Assembly: GCA_002286855.1 (NCBI GenBank)
Contig: NRSV01000068.1
Coordinates: 124,001-188,000, forward strand
DNA: 64,000 bases
Direction: 5' to 3'
Source: Bipolaris cookei
Taxonomy: Eukaryota; Ascomycota; Dothideomycetes; Pleosporales; Pleosporaceae
Under the pieces are notes generated by a model that was not told where the DNA came from, did not search any database, and saw only the letters and a program-made list of their open reading frames with translations. This document shows positions 1 to 11,700 of this stretch, piece by piece (position 1 is the stretch's first letter; every line of letters starts with the position of its first letter). The position numbers were made by a program, and so were the translations under genes.

Positions 1-1191
1 GTGCTCCTGCGCACAGAAGCCACATGCTGTTGTTGCCTTGCACTGGGTTCCTATGTGGCCATATTTTTGGCACTTGAAGCACTGCTTCACGCGGCACTGT
101 CGCTCGTATCGCTCGCACTGGAACACCTCGCCTTGCCAGATTAGGCCCTCGTCGATGATCTTGTTGGCGTCCTCTGGCTTGCTAAACTCTATAATAATAC
201 TCGAGGCAGCTTTCGTGGATGCGTTGCGTGTTAGCCATCCTATGTACTTAATTTCTGCCTGCGGGATGAACGGCTTGTTATCCAGTAGTAGCTGATTTCT
301 CGTCTCTTCGAACCTAGTCATGTCGATTGTGCTGGTGCGTATGCCGTGGGCGAGCACACCGTACGTCGGGATCTGTATGCTGGCGCCGTGGCCGATGCGC
401 GCGGCCCAGTCGTCTGCGAACTGCCGCAGTGCTTCGACCTCGGTGTTGGTGGCTGCCTTGACGCTGAGGTCGCCGCTCTTGAGCTGGTTAGAGGAAACGA
501 TCTTCACGCCTACAATGTTCTCATTGCCGCTCTGCTCAATTGCACGCTCGACGTGGGCTTTAAGGTTACGTGGGTTCATTGCCCGCAGGGCCTGCACAGT
601 GAGTGGATCTCTAATGTTCACGATGACCTCACGTTGTGTTTGCACGATAGGTGCTCTACGACTCTGTGTATTATATGTACCTGCTAGTGGAAGGCCTCTT
701 GCTGCCGCTGCAGCGTACGATGTTGGCCCGTTCGTCTGCTGCTGCTGTGGTGCTTTGTTCTTGATCTCTCTTGCCATTTCCAGGGTAGCCTTGCCCACTT
801 GTGTCGCCTCTTTGGCTGCCGCTCTCGCCTCTTCTACTGTACTAGCATTCTGTTGTATGTTGGCAGCTACTCGTTGCACGATATCTACGGTGTTCTTAAG
901 TTCGCCCTTAATCTGGTCGAGGGCTTGCGCGGTCTGCTCTGCGTTGGTCTTGGCTTCAGTTTGTGCGACTGCAAGGGCGTCGCGGACTGTGTCCAGGTCA
1001 GGCGTATGTTGCGTCTTTAAGACGAGCGTCAACGCGCCGCGAATTACATCTCCGGCGAGGTCTGCTGGCACGGTCTGGCTGCCGTTGCGCTCGATAGCCT
1101 CCAGGACGTCGTGAAGAAAGGTGCCGAGGGAAGTAGCATGCTCGCGTAGCGGGGTAGGCCATGTCGCCCTTCTCGGCCACGGCGTCGCCAT
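1..1191 (-). CDS. LINE ORF1 (gag-like), partial, left copy
   Basis: This is the N-terminal 397 codons of the same ORF1 as at 6936-8633, starting at ATG 1191 and open through the window edge. The included part has the Ala/Gln/Glu-rich coiled-coil-like N-terminal region and reaches the first CCHC zinc knuckle near the edge. ORF1 products of this LINE class bind element RNA and form the ribonucleoprotein particle. No break is visible in the part seen. Confidence 0.8.
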   Translation of the reverse strand, partial: MATPWPRRATWPTPLREHATSLGTFLHDVLEAIERNGSQTVPADLAGDVIRGALTLVLKTQHTPDLDTVRDALAVAQTEAKTNAEQTAQALDQIKGELKNTVDIVQRVAANIQQNASTVEEARAAAKEATQVGKATLEMAREIKNKAPQQQQTNGPTSYAAAAARGLPLAGTYNTQSRRAPIVQTQREVIVNIRDPLTVQALRAMNPRNLKAHVERAIEQSGNENIVGVKIVSSNQLKSGDLSVKAATNTEVEALRQFADDWAARIGHGASIQIPTYGVLAHGIRTSTIDMTRFEETRNQLLLDNKPFIPQAEIKYIGWLTRNASTKAASSIIIEFSKPEDANKIIDEGLIWQGEVFQCERYERQCRVKQCFKCQKYGHIGTQCKATTACGFCAQEH

Positions 1192-2312
1192 AACGCTTCA
1201 GTGGCAGTGGGCGCTGCTTCTGAAGAGCTGACGGGTCGTAGGGCGTGTCAGGCTAACTTTTACGTGCGATATACTGCGTTGATTCCAAGAATTGCAATAC
1301 TCGCTGTTGTCGTGTTTTTTAAGAGCGTTTTGGCGGGGGACAGTAAGCGTTTTCGCTTGGGAAGAACCTGACACTAATGCAAGTGACTGTAAACGTGAAA
1401 GTGTCAGATCCGGTCGCACAGACCAGATTCTGGCTCGTGTCGAAAAGTATCACGCTACCCATCACCGCTATCGCTGCCATCGCCACTTATCTCGCTAGTC
1501 AGACGATCTGCTAGAGCCACGTGATAAGCCAAGCACGTAATATTATAGACACGTGACAGCTTACGAGTAGCTGGCTCCGCAGAGCGTCTGAGGAGAAATG
1601 GTTCGTGCTTTGGCGGGAGCCGCGCAAGGTTTTGGTGACAGCTGGCTTTTTCCTCCATTACAGTACATCTCCACCACCGCCATCAGATATCAGACAGCGC
1701 GATGCAGGAGGTGGATATTTGCTATATAACGGATATACTGTGGTAGGTTTTTTTGCATTTCTCTGTCGAGAAGGGCGATCTCGGCGTAAAAATGCTTAAA
1801 AAAGAGCAAGTGCCCCTGTTTTTCCAGAAGACACTCTGTATGCAACGCGCATTATTGAGTACTCAAAAATATGCTGAGGTGGTTATTTTTCTTATATTTT
1901 ATTATGTGAGTTTGCCCTAGCTCGTTATTCTTCGTGGTGGAGGAGTAATGAGGCACTGTTTTGGTGAGAAATCGATTTTCTCGTTCTGCTCTCACCAACG
2001 TCGGAACCATTTTTCCTCAGACGCTGCGCCGTAACTCCAACTCGTAAGCTGTCACGTGCCTGTACTATCATGTGCTTGAGTTATCACGTGGGTACGGCGC
2101 AGCGTCGGACTAGTGAGATAAATCGCCACCGTCCGGGCTGTCATCATGTTTGATCCTTGTCAGCTAAGTGGAGAAGAAGAACGCGATAGTAACTATCGGG
2201 GCCTATAGTAAGGAACTGCTGGCCATAGGGCCAGCTTATAATTCATTGTAAGCATTGGAGGCGGGTAGGTGGGTCCTGAGAGCCAGACTACTAGGACCTG
2301 GGTACTACTTAC
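1..2312 (-). mobile_element. Tad-like LINE, 5' part, running off the left edge
   Basis: This is the exact reverse complement of 5815-8126: every paired position sums to 8127, and the stretches I compared are identical. It holds the 5' untranslated region of the element (1192-2312) and the first part of its ORF1 (1191 down to 1), open to the window edge. Similarity stops sharply at 2312, which matches the 5' end of the second copy at 5815, so this is the true 5' end of the element and not a random truncation. The 5' end faces the MFS gene. The flank at 2313 looks like the start of a disrupted host gene. The rest of the element lies outside the window. Confidence 0.9.
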
Positions 2313-2447
2313 CCTGTCAGTTCCTGTGCGATAAATAAGGCCTGATGGCGCCGTAAGCACATACGCATAGACCTGCTCACGCAGTTCCGCCGGAAGCGCT
2401 GTCCATAGCGAAGGACTCATGTTTTCAAAGTTTTCAAAGTTTTTCAT
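2313..2447 (-). pseudogene. Fragment of a 2EXR/F-box-like gene cut by the LINE
   Basis: An ATG at 2447 opens a frame of about 45 residues before the LINE boundary. It contains LPAELREQVYAYVL, which resembles the start of the fungal 2EXR / F-box-like domain, typically LPxELRxxIYxxVL. The frame then runs into LINE sequence at 2312 and is lost. I read this as the N-terminus of a host gene interrupted by the insertion. I found no continuation on the other side of the LINE pair. The match rests on one short motif, so chance cannot be excluded. Confidence 0.4.
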
Positions 2448-3551
2448 GCGAACGCTTTGCTTTGTAGGCAGAGACGCTAACTTGGTTTTAAAATACTCTG
2501 GAACGATGTAGGCCTCACAATAGTAGCGAACATCATTAATGCTTATCTCTCACACTAGAGACTGTACATGGACCGCCCCAAAGCTGGAGCATGTGCTATG
2601 TGCAGTGTCTGCGGCATTCTGGCTCTAATGAGCTTCGATATCACTCTAACGGTTCTATGTGACGAATTACCATAGCGCCCTATTTTACACAAAGGCATCG
2701 AGCTATATAATCAACTGACGTTAGGTAACTGACGTTAGGTAACTAACTAATTTTTCAATATATGTCTTACTTTGTGGCCACCCTGGGCCTCAGTTTTTCA
2801 AGTAAAACCTTTGCAGAGTTAAATTCAGAATGTGGTTGGTTGGTGAAGTTGGTAAGATTGATATTTTAGTACCTCAATCACTGCGTTCCTTGTAACTGTT
2901 GTGTGGTTAATGTGTGACACCCAGATTGTGAGATAAAGATACCAGCCATGCTGTTTACACAGCGCGCTTGCTCTCTATGTCACCAGGGATGCATCCCATA
3001 ATGCAGTCCTCGATTAATTAGTAAACTGGAAGATCGTATATCACCTACAGGACATAGGAGAGCCAGTGCAGGACGTCCAAAATGTCTTAGGTTACGCATA
3101 CCAGTCACAATAGAGGGACCAGAGGCAAACCAAGGTCTACTAGATAGTTGTGACTGGCAAAGTTCAGGATAAGACAAAAGGTAACAAGCAACTAGCACGT
3201 ACCGTGATCCTCCTATTCTCCCGCCTTGTAGTCATTCATGCTTACAACTAGTTAGTTATAAGCCTTTTACATTGGAAACGTCAATAGGTTTTGAATGTTG
3301 GTATGCTCACTAATCAGCAGCATAAGGGGAGGGTAATCACTCTAGTTAGCTATGTTTTCTATCAGAAGGAGTGACCAAAGACTAGGTATCTGTCTCCCAG
3401 ACCATTCGCGACTATCGACTCTTCGCACAACATTGGGTCTATCGTGACCCACAAGCGTTCTCGCTTTTAAAAAGACTAAAAACATCATATTTTTGTAGTA
3501 AAGCCTTCTGCTTCTCATTCCAGATACAATCAAAAGTCCGCAACTGAAAGC
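2448..3551. other. Intergenic, no gene recognised
   Basis: No convincing coding region is seen. A short tandem repeat of about 14 bp (aactgacgttaggt type, two copies) lies near 2713-2745. The last few hundred bases should hold the promoter of the MFS gene, but I see no certain motif. Confidence 0.5.
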
Positions 3552-5449
3552 ATGGCGGCGCCAACTGCTATGCTGCGGGTATTGCTGCTTAGTTCCACTT
3601 TCTTGGTTGCTATTGATGCTGCCGGTATCGTTCTTGCGGTTTCTGTAAGTTATTGCCTGTACCTCCAGATACGCACCCGAACCTAAGACAGTACACAATA
3701 GACCATCACGGCAGACCTCGGAGGTAATGCCACCGAGAGCTTCTGGGTAGGAGCTTCGTATTTGCTTTCCATGTGCTTGGTGCAGCCTCTCGTTTCCCGA
3801 CTCGTTGATGTATTCCTCTTCAAAAGCCTTGTTCTGGCATCTATCGTGATGCTGGGCACTGGGTCGCTTCTCTGCGAGAGCGCGGATGGGTTGCCGCTAC
3901 TGCTAATAGGACGCACTGTGCAGGGCCTTGGCGCTGGAGGGCTCACGATGCTCTCTTATGCCATCTACGGCCAAATGAATAAGCCGAATGAGCCTAAATC
4001 TCCGAATGCACTCAAGTTTTTAGCTGCAATCAGTCTTTTTGTCGCCGCTGGTACCATCTGCGGTCCTTTCATTGGCGCTGCGCTAAGCAACAACCATCAA
4101 TGGGTAACGAATGTCCCCCTGCTCCAAAGACGTGAGCTGAGCACCATATTAGCGCTGGATTTTTCGTCTCAACATACCCACGTGCATTGTACTTGGTGTG
4201 CTTGTATACAACAGTAGCGACGTCCCTGGCCGAGACACTTCGACCGCAGAACCCAGAGCCTCTGCGCGCAACAGCAGGGATGTTCCCAATACTAAACCTC
4301 CTACTGAAAAACTTTCAGATCTGGTTTTTATAGATATAATACTCTTTATAATGTTGGTCGTACCATTGCTCGTGGGCCTGAGCTTTGCTGATAGCCTCTA
4401 TCGATGGAATGAATGGCAAGTGATTGCACCGATCGCCACTGGAGGCGTCTTCCTTTTGCTGCTTATCGTCAGGGAACTGTGGTCAGCCAGCGCTTCATCT
4501 CCGCTAGGAAGCAGAGATTTTTCCGGTGAACCTTTACATGGTCTGAAGCTGCTCAAAGAAAGACAAAGTATCATCATTTTTGGGGGTGCCTTTTGGCTAG
4601 GATTGCTTGTAGGTCTCCATGCAGCTCCGGGAACATGTTTCATCTAACGCACCGCAGATGTATGCGCTACTCTTCTTTCTTCCCATATACTACCGAGTTG
4701 TCAAGAAGCGGTCTACGATCACTACGGCTATCTTCCTGTTGCCACAGACACTAATGATGGCTCCGTGTGCCGGGGTTGTACTAATACTTGTGCGGTGGCT
4801 CCGACTGCACCACAGCAGCGCAGTTCTACTCGGCTGGTTCTGTACGGCGATTGGAATGGGTCTGCTAGCCTTGCTCGGTGCAGAGAAGTCGGCTGCATCA
4901 GATGTATCCCTGAACCTGCTCTCCGGGTTCGGCATTGGCGTTCTTCTGCCAGCCTTAGCATATAGCGCTCAAGAAAGCACCGGCGTGGAGAAAGCGACCA
5001 TGGCTTTCGTCTTCACACGCTACTTGGGAAGTGCCTCAGGCCTAGTCATTGTCGGGCTTGTGTTTCAGCGCGTGTTGCGAAGCAATCTTGGATCGACCAA
5101 ATTCAGCAGCGAGGCTGACAACATGACCAGATATGCCACCACGTTTATGTACTCGATCCAGCAGATGTCGAGCCCGGAAGACAAGCAGATCCTGACTCAT
5201 GTCACCGAGACGTCTTTACGCACAGTATGGCTAGCCTTGTCACTCGTATCCCTCGCGATGTTTCTGCTAAGCTATGGGTCATTCGTAGTGAGTAGAGAAG
5301 CGCAGGGACGAGAAAACCAGATGAGTGATCGAAGCACTGACAGCGTCTCATCGTCTTCTAAGGCCTTGGAAATTTCTATCTCTGATAATATAGATTTATT
5401 AAAAGAGTGCGCCATTACTCCAAAAACGTCCCTTGATGGGAGGGGATAG
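3552..5449 (+). CDS. MFS multidrug-type transporter (DHA2-like), four exons
   Basis: Exons are 3552-3644, 3702-4103, 4153-4608 and 4658-5449. The introns are 57, 49 and 49 bp with GT/AG ends, all phase 0. The protein is 580 residues. The start puts the first membrane helix (VLLLSSTFLVAIDAAGIVLA) at the N-terminus. Exon 2 holds the ADLGG..ESFWVGASYLL segment and the MFS motif GRTVQGLGAGG. Exon 3 begins with the conserved WRWIF-type loop. Length and pattern fit 14-helix DHA2 drug:H+ antiporters, which export small molecules at the plasma membrane. The gene is intact although it lies between two inverted LINE copies. It is 19 kb from the first P450, so a role as exporter for the cluster is possible but not shown. 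The substrate is unknown. Confidence 0.85.
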
Positions 5450-5814
5450 CTATAAAATTGCGGTTGCGCACAAGAGAGGTAAAGTTATCGATCGTCTGTT
5501 CAATGTCGAGTGAGCTGTTTCTGCTATTACGGAATTGGTTATTAATATGGTGTCCCTTGGTTGCGCGTACTCCTGCCTTCATAAATTACATATCCGCGCA
5601 TATGTGAAGCACGCTGCCATGATTTTTTGATTCAGCTGCAATATGCAGCAAGAGAGATGATGTCGATGTAGGCACAAAACTACGAGCGTTGTGTACTGAA
5701 TGCAGCCATATATCAAGGACTAGCAGGTGTTCTCAAACTAAATTATAGCGTGGTGTCACCGCTGTCTACGAAGTGTTCTAAAGCTAGTAGTATATTGTGA
5801 CCGGAAAAGACCTA
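5450..5814. other. Intergenic between MFS gene and right LINE
   Basis: About 365 bp downstream of the MFS stop codon. No coding region or clear repeat is seen. The LINE 5' end follows directly at 5815, and the sequence before it is unrelated to the flank of the left copy. Confidence 0.5.
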
Positions 5815-6935
5815 GTAAGTAGTACCCAGGTCCTAGTAGTCTGGCTCTCAGGACCCACCTACCCGCCTCCAATGCTTACAATGAATTATAAGCTGGCCCT
5901 ATGGCCAGCAGTTCCTTACTATAGGCCCCGATAGTTACTATCGCGTTCTTCTTCTCCACTTAGCTGACAAGGATCAAACATGATGACAGCCCGGACGGTG
6001 GCGATTTATCTCACTAGTCCGACGCTGCGCCGTACCCACGTGATAACTCAAGCACATGATAGTACAGGCACGTGACAGCTTACGAGTTGGAGTTACGGCG
6101 CAGCGTCTGAGGAAAAATGGTTCCGACGTTGGTGAGAGCAGAACGAGAAAATCGATTTCTCACCAAAACAGTGCCTCATTACTCCTCCACCACGAAGAAT
6201 AACGAGCTAGGGCAAACTCACATAATAAAATATAAGAAAAATAACCACCTCAGCATATTTTTGAGTACTCAATAATGCGCGTTGCATACAGAGTGTCTTC
6301 TGGAAAAACAGGGGCACTTGCTCTTTTTTAAGCATTTTTACGCCGAGATCGCCCTTCTCGACAGAGAAATGCAAAAAAACCTACCACAGTATATCCGTTA
6401 TATAGCAAATATCCACCTCCTGCATCGCGCTGTCTGATATCTGATGGCGGTGGTGGAGATGTACTGTAATGGAGGAAAAAGCCAGCTGTCACCAAAACCT
6501 TGCGCGGCTCCCGCCAAAGCACGAACCATTTCTCCTCAGACGCTCTGCGGAGCCAGCTACTCGTAAGCTGTCACGTGTCTATAATATTACGTGCTTGGCT
6601 TATCACGTGGCTCTAGCAGATCGTCTGACTAGCGAGATAAGTGGCGATGGCAGCGATAGCGGTGATGGGTAGCGTGATACTTTTCGACACGAGCCAGAAT
6701 CTGGTCTGTGCGACCGGATCTGACACTTTCACGTTTACAGTCACTTGCATTAGTGTCAGGTTCTTCCCAAGCGAAAACGCTTACTGTCCCCCGCCAAAAC
6801 GCTCTTAAAAAACACGACAACAGCGAGTATTGCAATTCTTGGAATCAACGCAGTATATCGCACGTAAAAGTTAGCCTGACACGCCCTACGACCCGTCAGC
6901 TCTTCAGAAGCAGCGCCCACTGCCACTGAAGCGTT

Positions 6936-8633
6936 ATGGCGACGCCGTGGCCGAGAAGGGCGACATGGCCTACCCCGCTACGCGAGCATGCTACTTCCCT
7001 CGGCACCTTTCTTCACGACGTCCTGGAGGCTATCGAGCGCAACGGCAGCCAGACCGTGCCAGCAGACCTCGCCGGAGATGTAATTCGCGGCGCGTTGACG
7101 CTCGTCTTAAAGACGCAACATACGCCTGACCTGGACACAGTCCGCGACGCCCTTGCAGTCGCACAAACTGAAGCCAAGACCAACGCAGAGCAGACCGCGC
7201 AAGCCCTCGACCAGATTAAGGGCGAACTTAAGAACACCGTAGATATCGTGCAACGAGTAGCTGCCAACATACAACAGAATGCTAGTACAGTAGAAGAGGC
7301 GAGAGCGGCAGCCAAAGAGGCGACACAAGTGGGCAAGGCTACCCTGGAAATGGCAAGAGAGATCAAGAACAAAGCACCACAGCAGCAGCAGACGAACGGG
7401 CCAACATCGTACGCTGCAGCGGCAGCAAGAGGCCTTCCACTAGCAGGTACATATAATACACAGAGTCGTAGAGCACCTATCGTGCAAACACAACGTGAGG
7501 TCATCGTGAACATTAGAGATCCACTCACTGTGCAGGCCCTGCGGGCAATGAACCCACGTAACCTTAAAGCCCACGTCGAGCGTGCAATTGAGCAGAGCGG
7601 CAATGAGAACATTGTAGGCGTGAAGATCGTTTCCTCTAACCAGCTCAAGAGCGGCGACCTCAGCGTCAAGGCAGCCACCAACACCGAGGTCGAAGCACTG
7701 CGGCAGTTCGCAGACGACTGGGCCGCGCGCATCGGCCACGGCGCCAGCATACAGATCCCGACGTACGGTGTGCTCGCCCACGGCATACGCACCAGCACAA
7801 TCGACATGACTAGGTTCGAAGAGACGAGAAATCAGCTACTACTGGATAACAAGCCGTTCATCCCGCAGGCAGAAATTAAGTACATAGGATGGCTAACACG
7901 CAACGCATCCACGAAAGCTGCCTCGAGTATTATTATAGAGTTTAGCAAGCCAGAGGACGCCAACAAGATCATCGACGAGGGCCTAATCTGGCAAGGCGAG
8001 GTGTTCCAGTGCGAGCGATACGAGCGACAGTGCCGCGTGAAGCAGTGCTTCAAGTGCCAAAAATATGGCCACATAGGAACCCAGTGCAAGGCAACAACAG
8101 CATGTGGCTTCTGTGCGCAGGAGCACGACACCCGAGACTGTCCAGCCAAGTCAGACCGGACCATAGCCAGGAAGTGCGCCACCTGTCGAGGCGAACACGA
8201 AGCATGGAACTACCAGTGCCCCACCAGGAAAGAAGAGAGGGCGAAAGCGAAGTCTGCATACGACATGCGCCCACACTACCACCCGGTCACGGAGACAGGA
8301 AGGACGATTCCACTAGAAGAACCGGGAACCGCCGCCCGAAGGAGCAGACTCACGCAAGCCGCTGTATTGACGCAGTCAACACCAATCACCAGGAACCGAT
8401 CCCAGACCGTACGAGGGCAGAAGAGGACCAACGCTGGAACCACCGTTGACCCAGCAGAGCAACAAAACCCGCCGACACAGGCGAGCGGCAGCCAAAGGCC
8501 ACAGAGGCACATCATGCCCACTCGGAGGGCTATGGAAGCAACTAGGAACAGCACGCGGGGAACACAGGGCGGCAACAGCCAGCACAAGCAAAACGACTCT
8601 GACAACGAAGCATCAATACACAAAACAGACTAA
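6936..8633 (+). CDS. LINE ORF1 (gag-like RNA-binding protein)
   Basis: 565 residues. The N-terminal 170 residues are rich in Ala, Gln and Glu and look coiled-coil forming. At about 365-420 there are three zinc knuckles in a row: CFKCQKYGHIGTQC, CGFCAQEHDTRDC and CATCRGEHEAWNYQC. The C-terminal 130 residues are basic, polar and probably disordered. The last residues are encoded inside a 94 bp tandem duplication (8561-8748). That duplication shifts frame, so this ORF ends 73 bp before ORF2 instead of overlapping it. Confidence 0.85.
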   Translation: MATPWPRRATWPTPLREHATSLGTFLHDVLEAIERNGSQTVPADLAGDVIRGALTLVLKTQHTPDLDTVRDALAVAQTEAKTNAEQTAQALDQIKGELKNTVDIVQRVAANIQQNASTVEEARAAAKEATQVGKATLEMAREIKNKAPQQQQTNGPTSYAAAAARGLPLAGTYNTQSRRAPIVQTQREVIVNIRDPLTVQALRAMNPRNLKAHVERAIEQSGNENIVGVKIVSSNQLKSGDLSVKAATNTEVEALRQFADDWAARIGHGASIQIPTYGVLAHGIRTSTIDMTRFEETRNQLLLDNKPFIPQAEIKYIGWLTRNASTKAASSIIIEFSKPEDANKIIDEGLIWQGEVFQCERYERQCRVKQCFKCQKYGHIGTQCKATTACGFCAQEHDTRDCPAKSDRTIARKCATCRGEHEAWNYQCPTRKEERAKAKSAYDMRPHYHPVTETGRTIPLEEPGTAARRSRLTQAAVLTQSTPITRNRSQTVRGQKRTNAGTTVDPAEQQNPPTQASGSQRPQRHIMPTRRAMEATRNSTRGTQGGNSQHKQNDSDNEASIHKTD

Positions 8634-8748
8634 ACATATTACACTACAACGTACAACACAGGGCGGCAACAGCCAGCACATGGAAATCGACTCTGACAAC
8701 GAAGCATGAATAGACACAACAGACTAAACATATTACAGTACAACGTAC
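8561..8748 (+). repeat. 94 bp tandem duplication at the ORF1/ORF2 junction
   Basis: The segment 8561-8654 is repeated, with a few changes, at 8655-8748. In the second copy the sequence GCATGA gives an ORF1-frame TGA overlapping the ATG of ORF2 (ATGA). In the first copy the equivalent site reads ATCAAT. Because 94 is not a multiple of three, the duplication moves the upstream ORF1 out of the frame that ends at this stop/start overlap. Confidence 0.85.
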
Positions 8749-11700
8749 GCAAATCAAGAGACATGGTCATGGCATCATTACTACGTGACCCAGGGATCTA
8801 CGACTTCGACATTATCGCTATTCAAGAGCCGTGGAAAAACCCATACACAACAACCACACATCACCCAGCCAAGAACAAGTTCCACCTTTGCTACCCAACA
8901 AGCCACACAGGAGAAATAGCTAGAGTCTGTTTCTTTATTAATAAGAAGATAGACCAACTAGGATGGCGCTTTGAGGAACGAACTAGAGATATCTGCTCTA
9001 TAATTATAGACCTAAAAGACGACCAGCAACAACAAGAAAGACTGGTTATCCATAACGTCTACAACCCGCCGAAGACCTCGAGCAACCGACAGAGCGTACT
9101 ACCACAGGTACGAGAAGCGTTAAGACAATATCATACGGACGAACAAATACTGCTTGGTGACTTCAATCTCCACCATCCTCTACGGGGAGGGCTAAATAGA
9201 GAGGTCGCCGATCTTGAGTCAGAAGACCTGATAGACATTATAGGAGACTGCGCACTCCATAACACTCTCCCACCAGGAACGGCCACATATGAAGAAGGCC
9301 GCTCGCAGTCCACGATTGATCTCTGCCTCGTAACATCGGGACTGATCGACAAAGTCATTAAGAGCGAAGTAGATAGAAGTCTGGACCACGACTCGGATCA
9401 CCTACCAATAACCACAACGTTAGACCTTACAGTGCGACAGATCAAGAAGGAGCCGCGCAAAGATTGGAAGAGACTAGACGAGAAAGCGTACACGAAAGCG
9501 CTAAGACACGCTTTACCTCCGCTTCGAAGACCACTCACAAAGGCAGCGCTCGACGCATACACAGGTGAGGTGACAGCCGCAATTCAGAACGCGATACACA
9601 AGGCAGTGCCGGAGACTCAATCCTCTACCTACACGCGGGAAGGATGGACTGAGGAATGCAGAGCAATCCTAACTGAGACAAAACGACTAAAAAGGGTACA
9701 CAGTCAGTACCGCACGGAAGAGACCTGGGAAGCGTACCGCGCCGCAAGGAACCACAAAGCGAGAACAATTAGCAAAGCCCTACGCAAAGCACATAGAAAC
9801 CGCATAGAGCAAGCGACAGAGTCACCAGACGCGCTGTGGAAGCTAGCGAGGTGGGCACGTACGAGGCATGACCAGTCAATTGGATCCATACCAACAATAC
9901 AGCACCCTGACACCCGATGTGAACTAGAAGACCCAGCGGAAAAGGCTGAGCTGTTTCGAGACGTCTTCTTTCCAGCGCCACCCGAAGCAGAATTGGGAGA
10001 CATAGAGAATGCTACATACGCAGGCCAGATTGACATGCCACCAATCGAAGAAAAGGAGGTACGGACAGCCATTCGAGCAGCATCGCCCCTCAAAGCTCCA
10101 GGTCCGGACAGGATCACGAACAAGGCGCTGCAAGCCGGGATCGACCTAATAGCAGTCCATCTAACGAGGATCTTTAACCAGAGTCTGCGACTAGGATACT
10201 GCCCAAACTCATTTCGAGCGTCCATCACAGCTGTCCTCCGCAAACCCGGCAAGGCCAACTACGCAGTGCCCAAGGCATACCGTCCCATCGCGCTACTCAA
10301 CACCATTGGCAAGGTTATGGATGCAGTGATAGCCCGGAGACTGAGCTACTTAGTAGAAACCCACCACGTGCTACCGCTGACCCACATGGGGGGAAGGAAG
10401 CACCGATCCACAGAGCACGCACTACACGCTATTACGGCGAAGATCTATGAACGGTGGAACAGCGGAAAAGACGGCCAGGTAGCCAGTCTCTTGCTGCTAG
10501 ACGTGACGGGAGCCTTCGACAACGTATCTCACAAGCGGCTGCTCCACAACCTACGAAAACGCAAGGTCGACGAAAGGATAGTGCGCTGGATAGCAAGCTT
10601 CTTAAGCGATAGACACACCTGCATTTTAGTCGACGGGTACAAATCCCAAAGACTACGAGATATAACACAGGCATCCCCCAGGGCTCGCCACTCTCCCCTA
10701 TACTCTATCTCTTCTACAACGCAGACTTAATCGAGCAGTGCAACGAGCAGACGGACGCTATGTCAGTAGGGTATATTGACGATGTTGCTATCCTTGCCTG
10801 GGGCAAGACTACAGAACGAACGTGCGAAGTGCTGGGCACAGTGCTAGAGAAAGCACAGCGTTGGGCAACGACACACGCATCTATCTTTGCTCCCGACAAA
10901 TTCCAGCTAACTCACTTTACAAGATCACGCAAACGCATCAACGTCGATGCGCCTATCCAGACAGAGTGGGGCGAGATAAAGCCGTCCCCAACATGCAAGT
11001 ACCTCGGGCTAACCCTGGACAATAAACTGAAGTGGAGAGAGCAAGTAGAGACGATCAGACAGAAGGCAACACGTACAGTAAACATGCTGAGTAGCCTCGG
11101 CAGCTCCACTTGGGGCGTCCGTATGCAAGACATGCGCAGACTGTACGAAGCCATCGCACTCCCACAAATGCTGTACGCTTGCTCGATCTGGTCCAACGCC
11201 AACCTCAACGACAAAAATCGCGCCTACACACACAAGACGATAGATGCCCTGCGCAGCATCCAAGCAAGAGCAGCGAGAAGTATATGCGGAGCCTACAGAG
11301 CAACCTCAAGGGCAGCACTTGACGTAGAAACGTTTCTCCTTCCAATCGAACAGCAGATCTGGAATCACAACGCAGACGTAGTTACTCGACTATCTTCGTC
11401 TAGGGACATCGCGAAAACCGCAGGCTTTGAGCCGAGAGAACTGGCGCTAGTGGCCATTGATAAGAACTACAGGGCACATAAGAGTCCTTGGCAGAAGGTA
11501 TACGAGGCACTGAGGAGCAAGCAAGTGCGTGATCTAGACAAGCAAGAGCATATCCCGCCATTTATCACGCCCCCATGGCAGCGAGGACCGCACACCCACA
11601 TCGACGGCAATGCAGACAAGGCCCGAGGCCGCCACGACGCAGAGTGTGCAGCAGCCAACAGCCTTAGCATCTCCACCGACGGCAGCGGCATCGATGGCCG

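Noticed and set aside
320..1114. Plus-strand ORF opposite LINE ORF1 (also at 7013-7807 on the minus strand)
   Set aside because: Antisense shadow of the ORF1 coding sequence, present identically in both copies, with no recognisable domain.
10660..10740. Programmed -1 frameshift in LINE ORF2
   Set aside because: No clear slippery heptamer was seen. A one-base loss is simpler, though comparison with other copies would decide.
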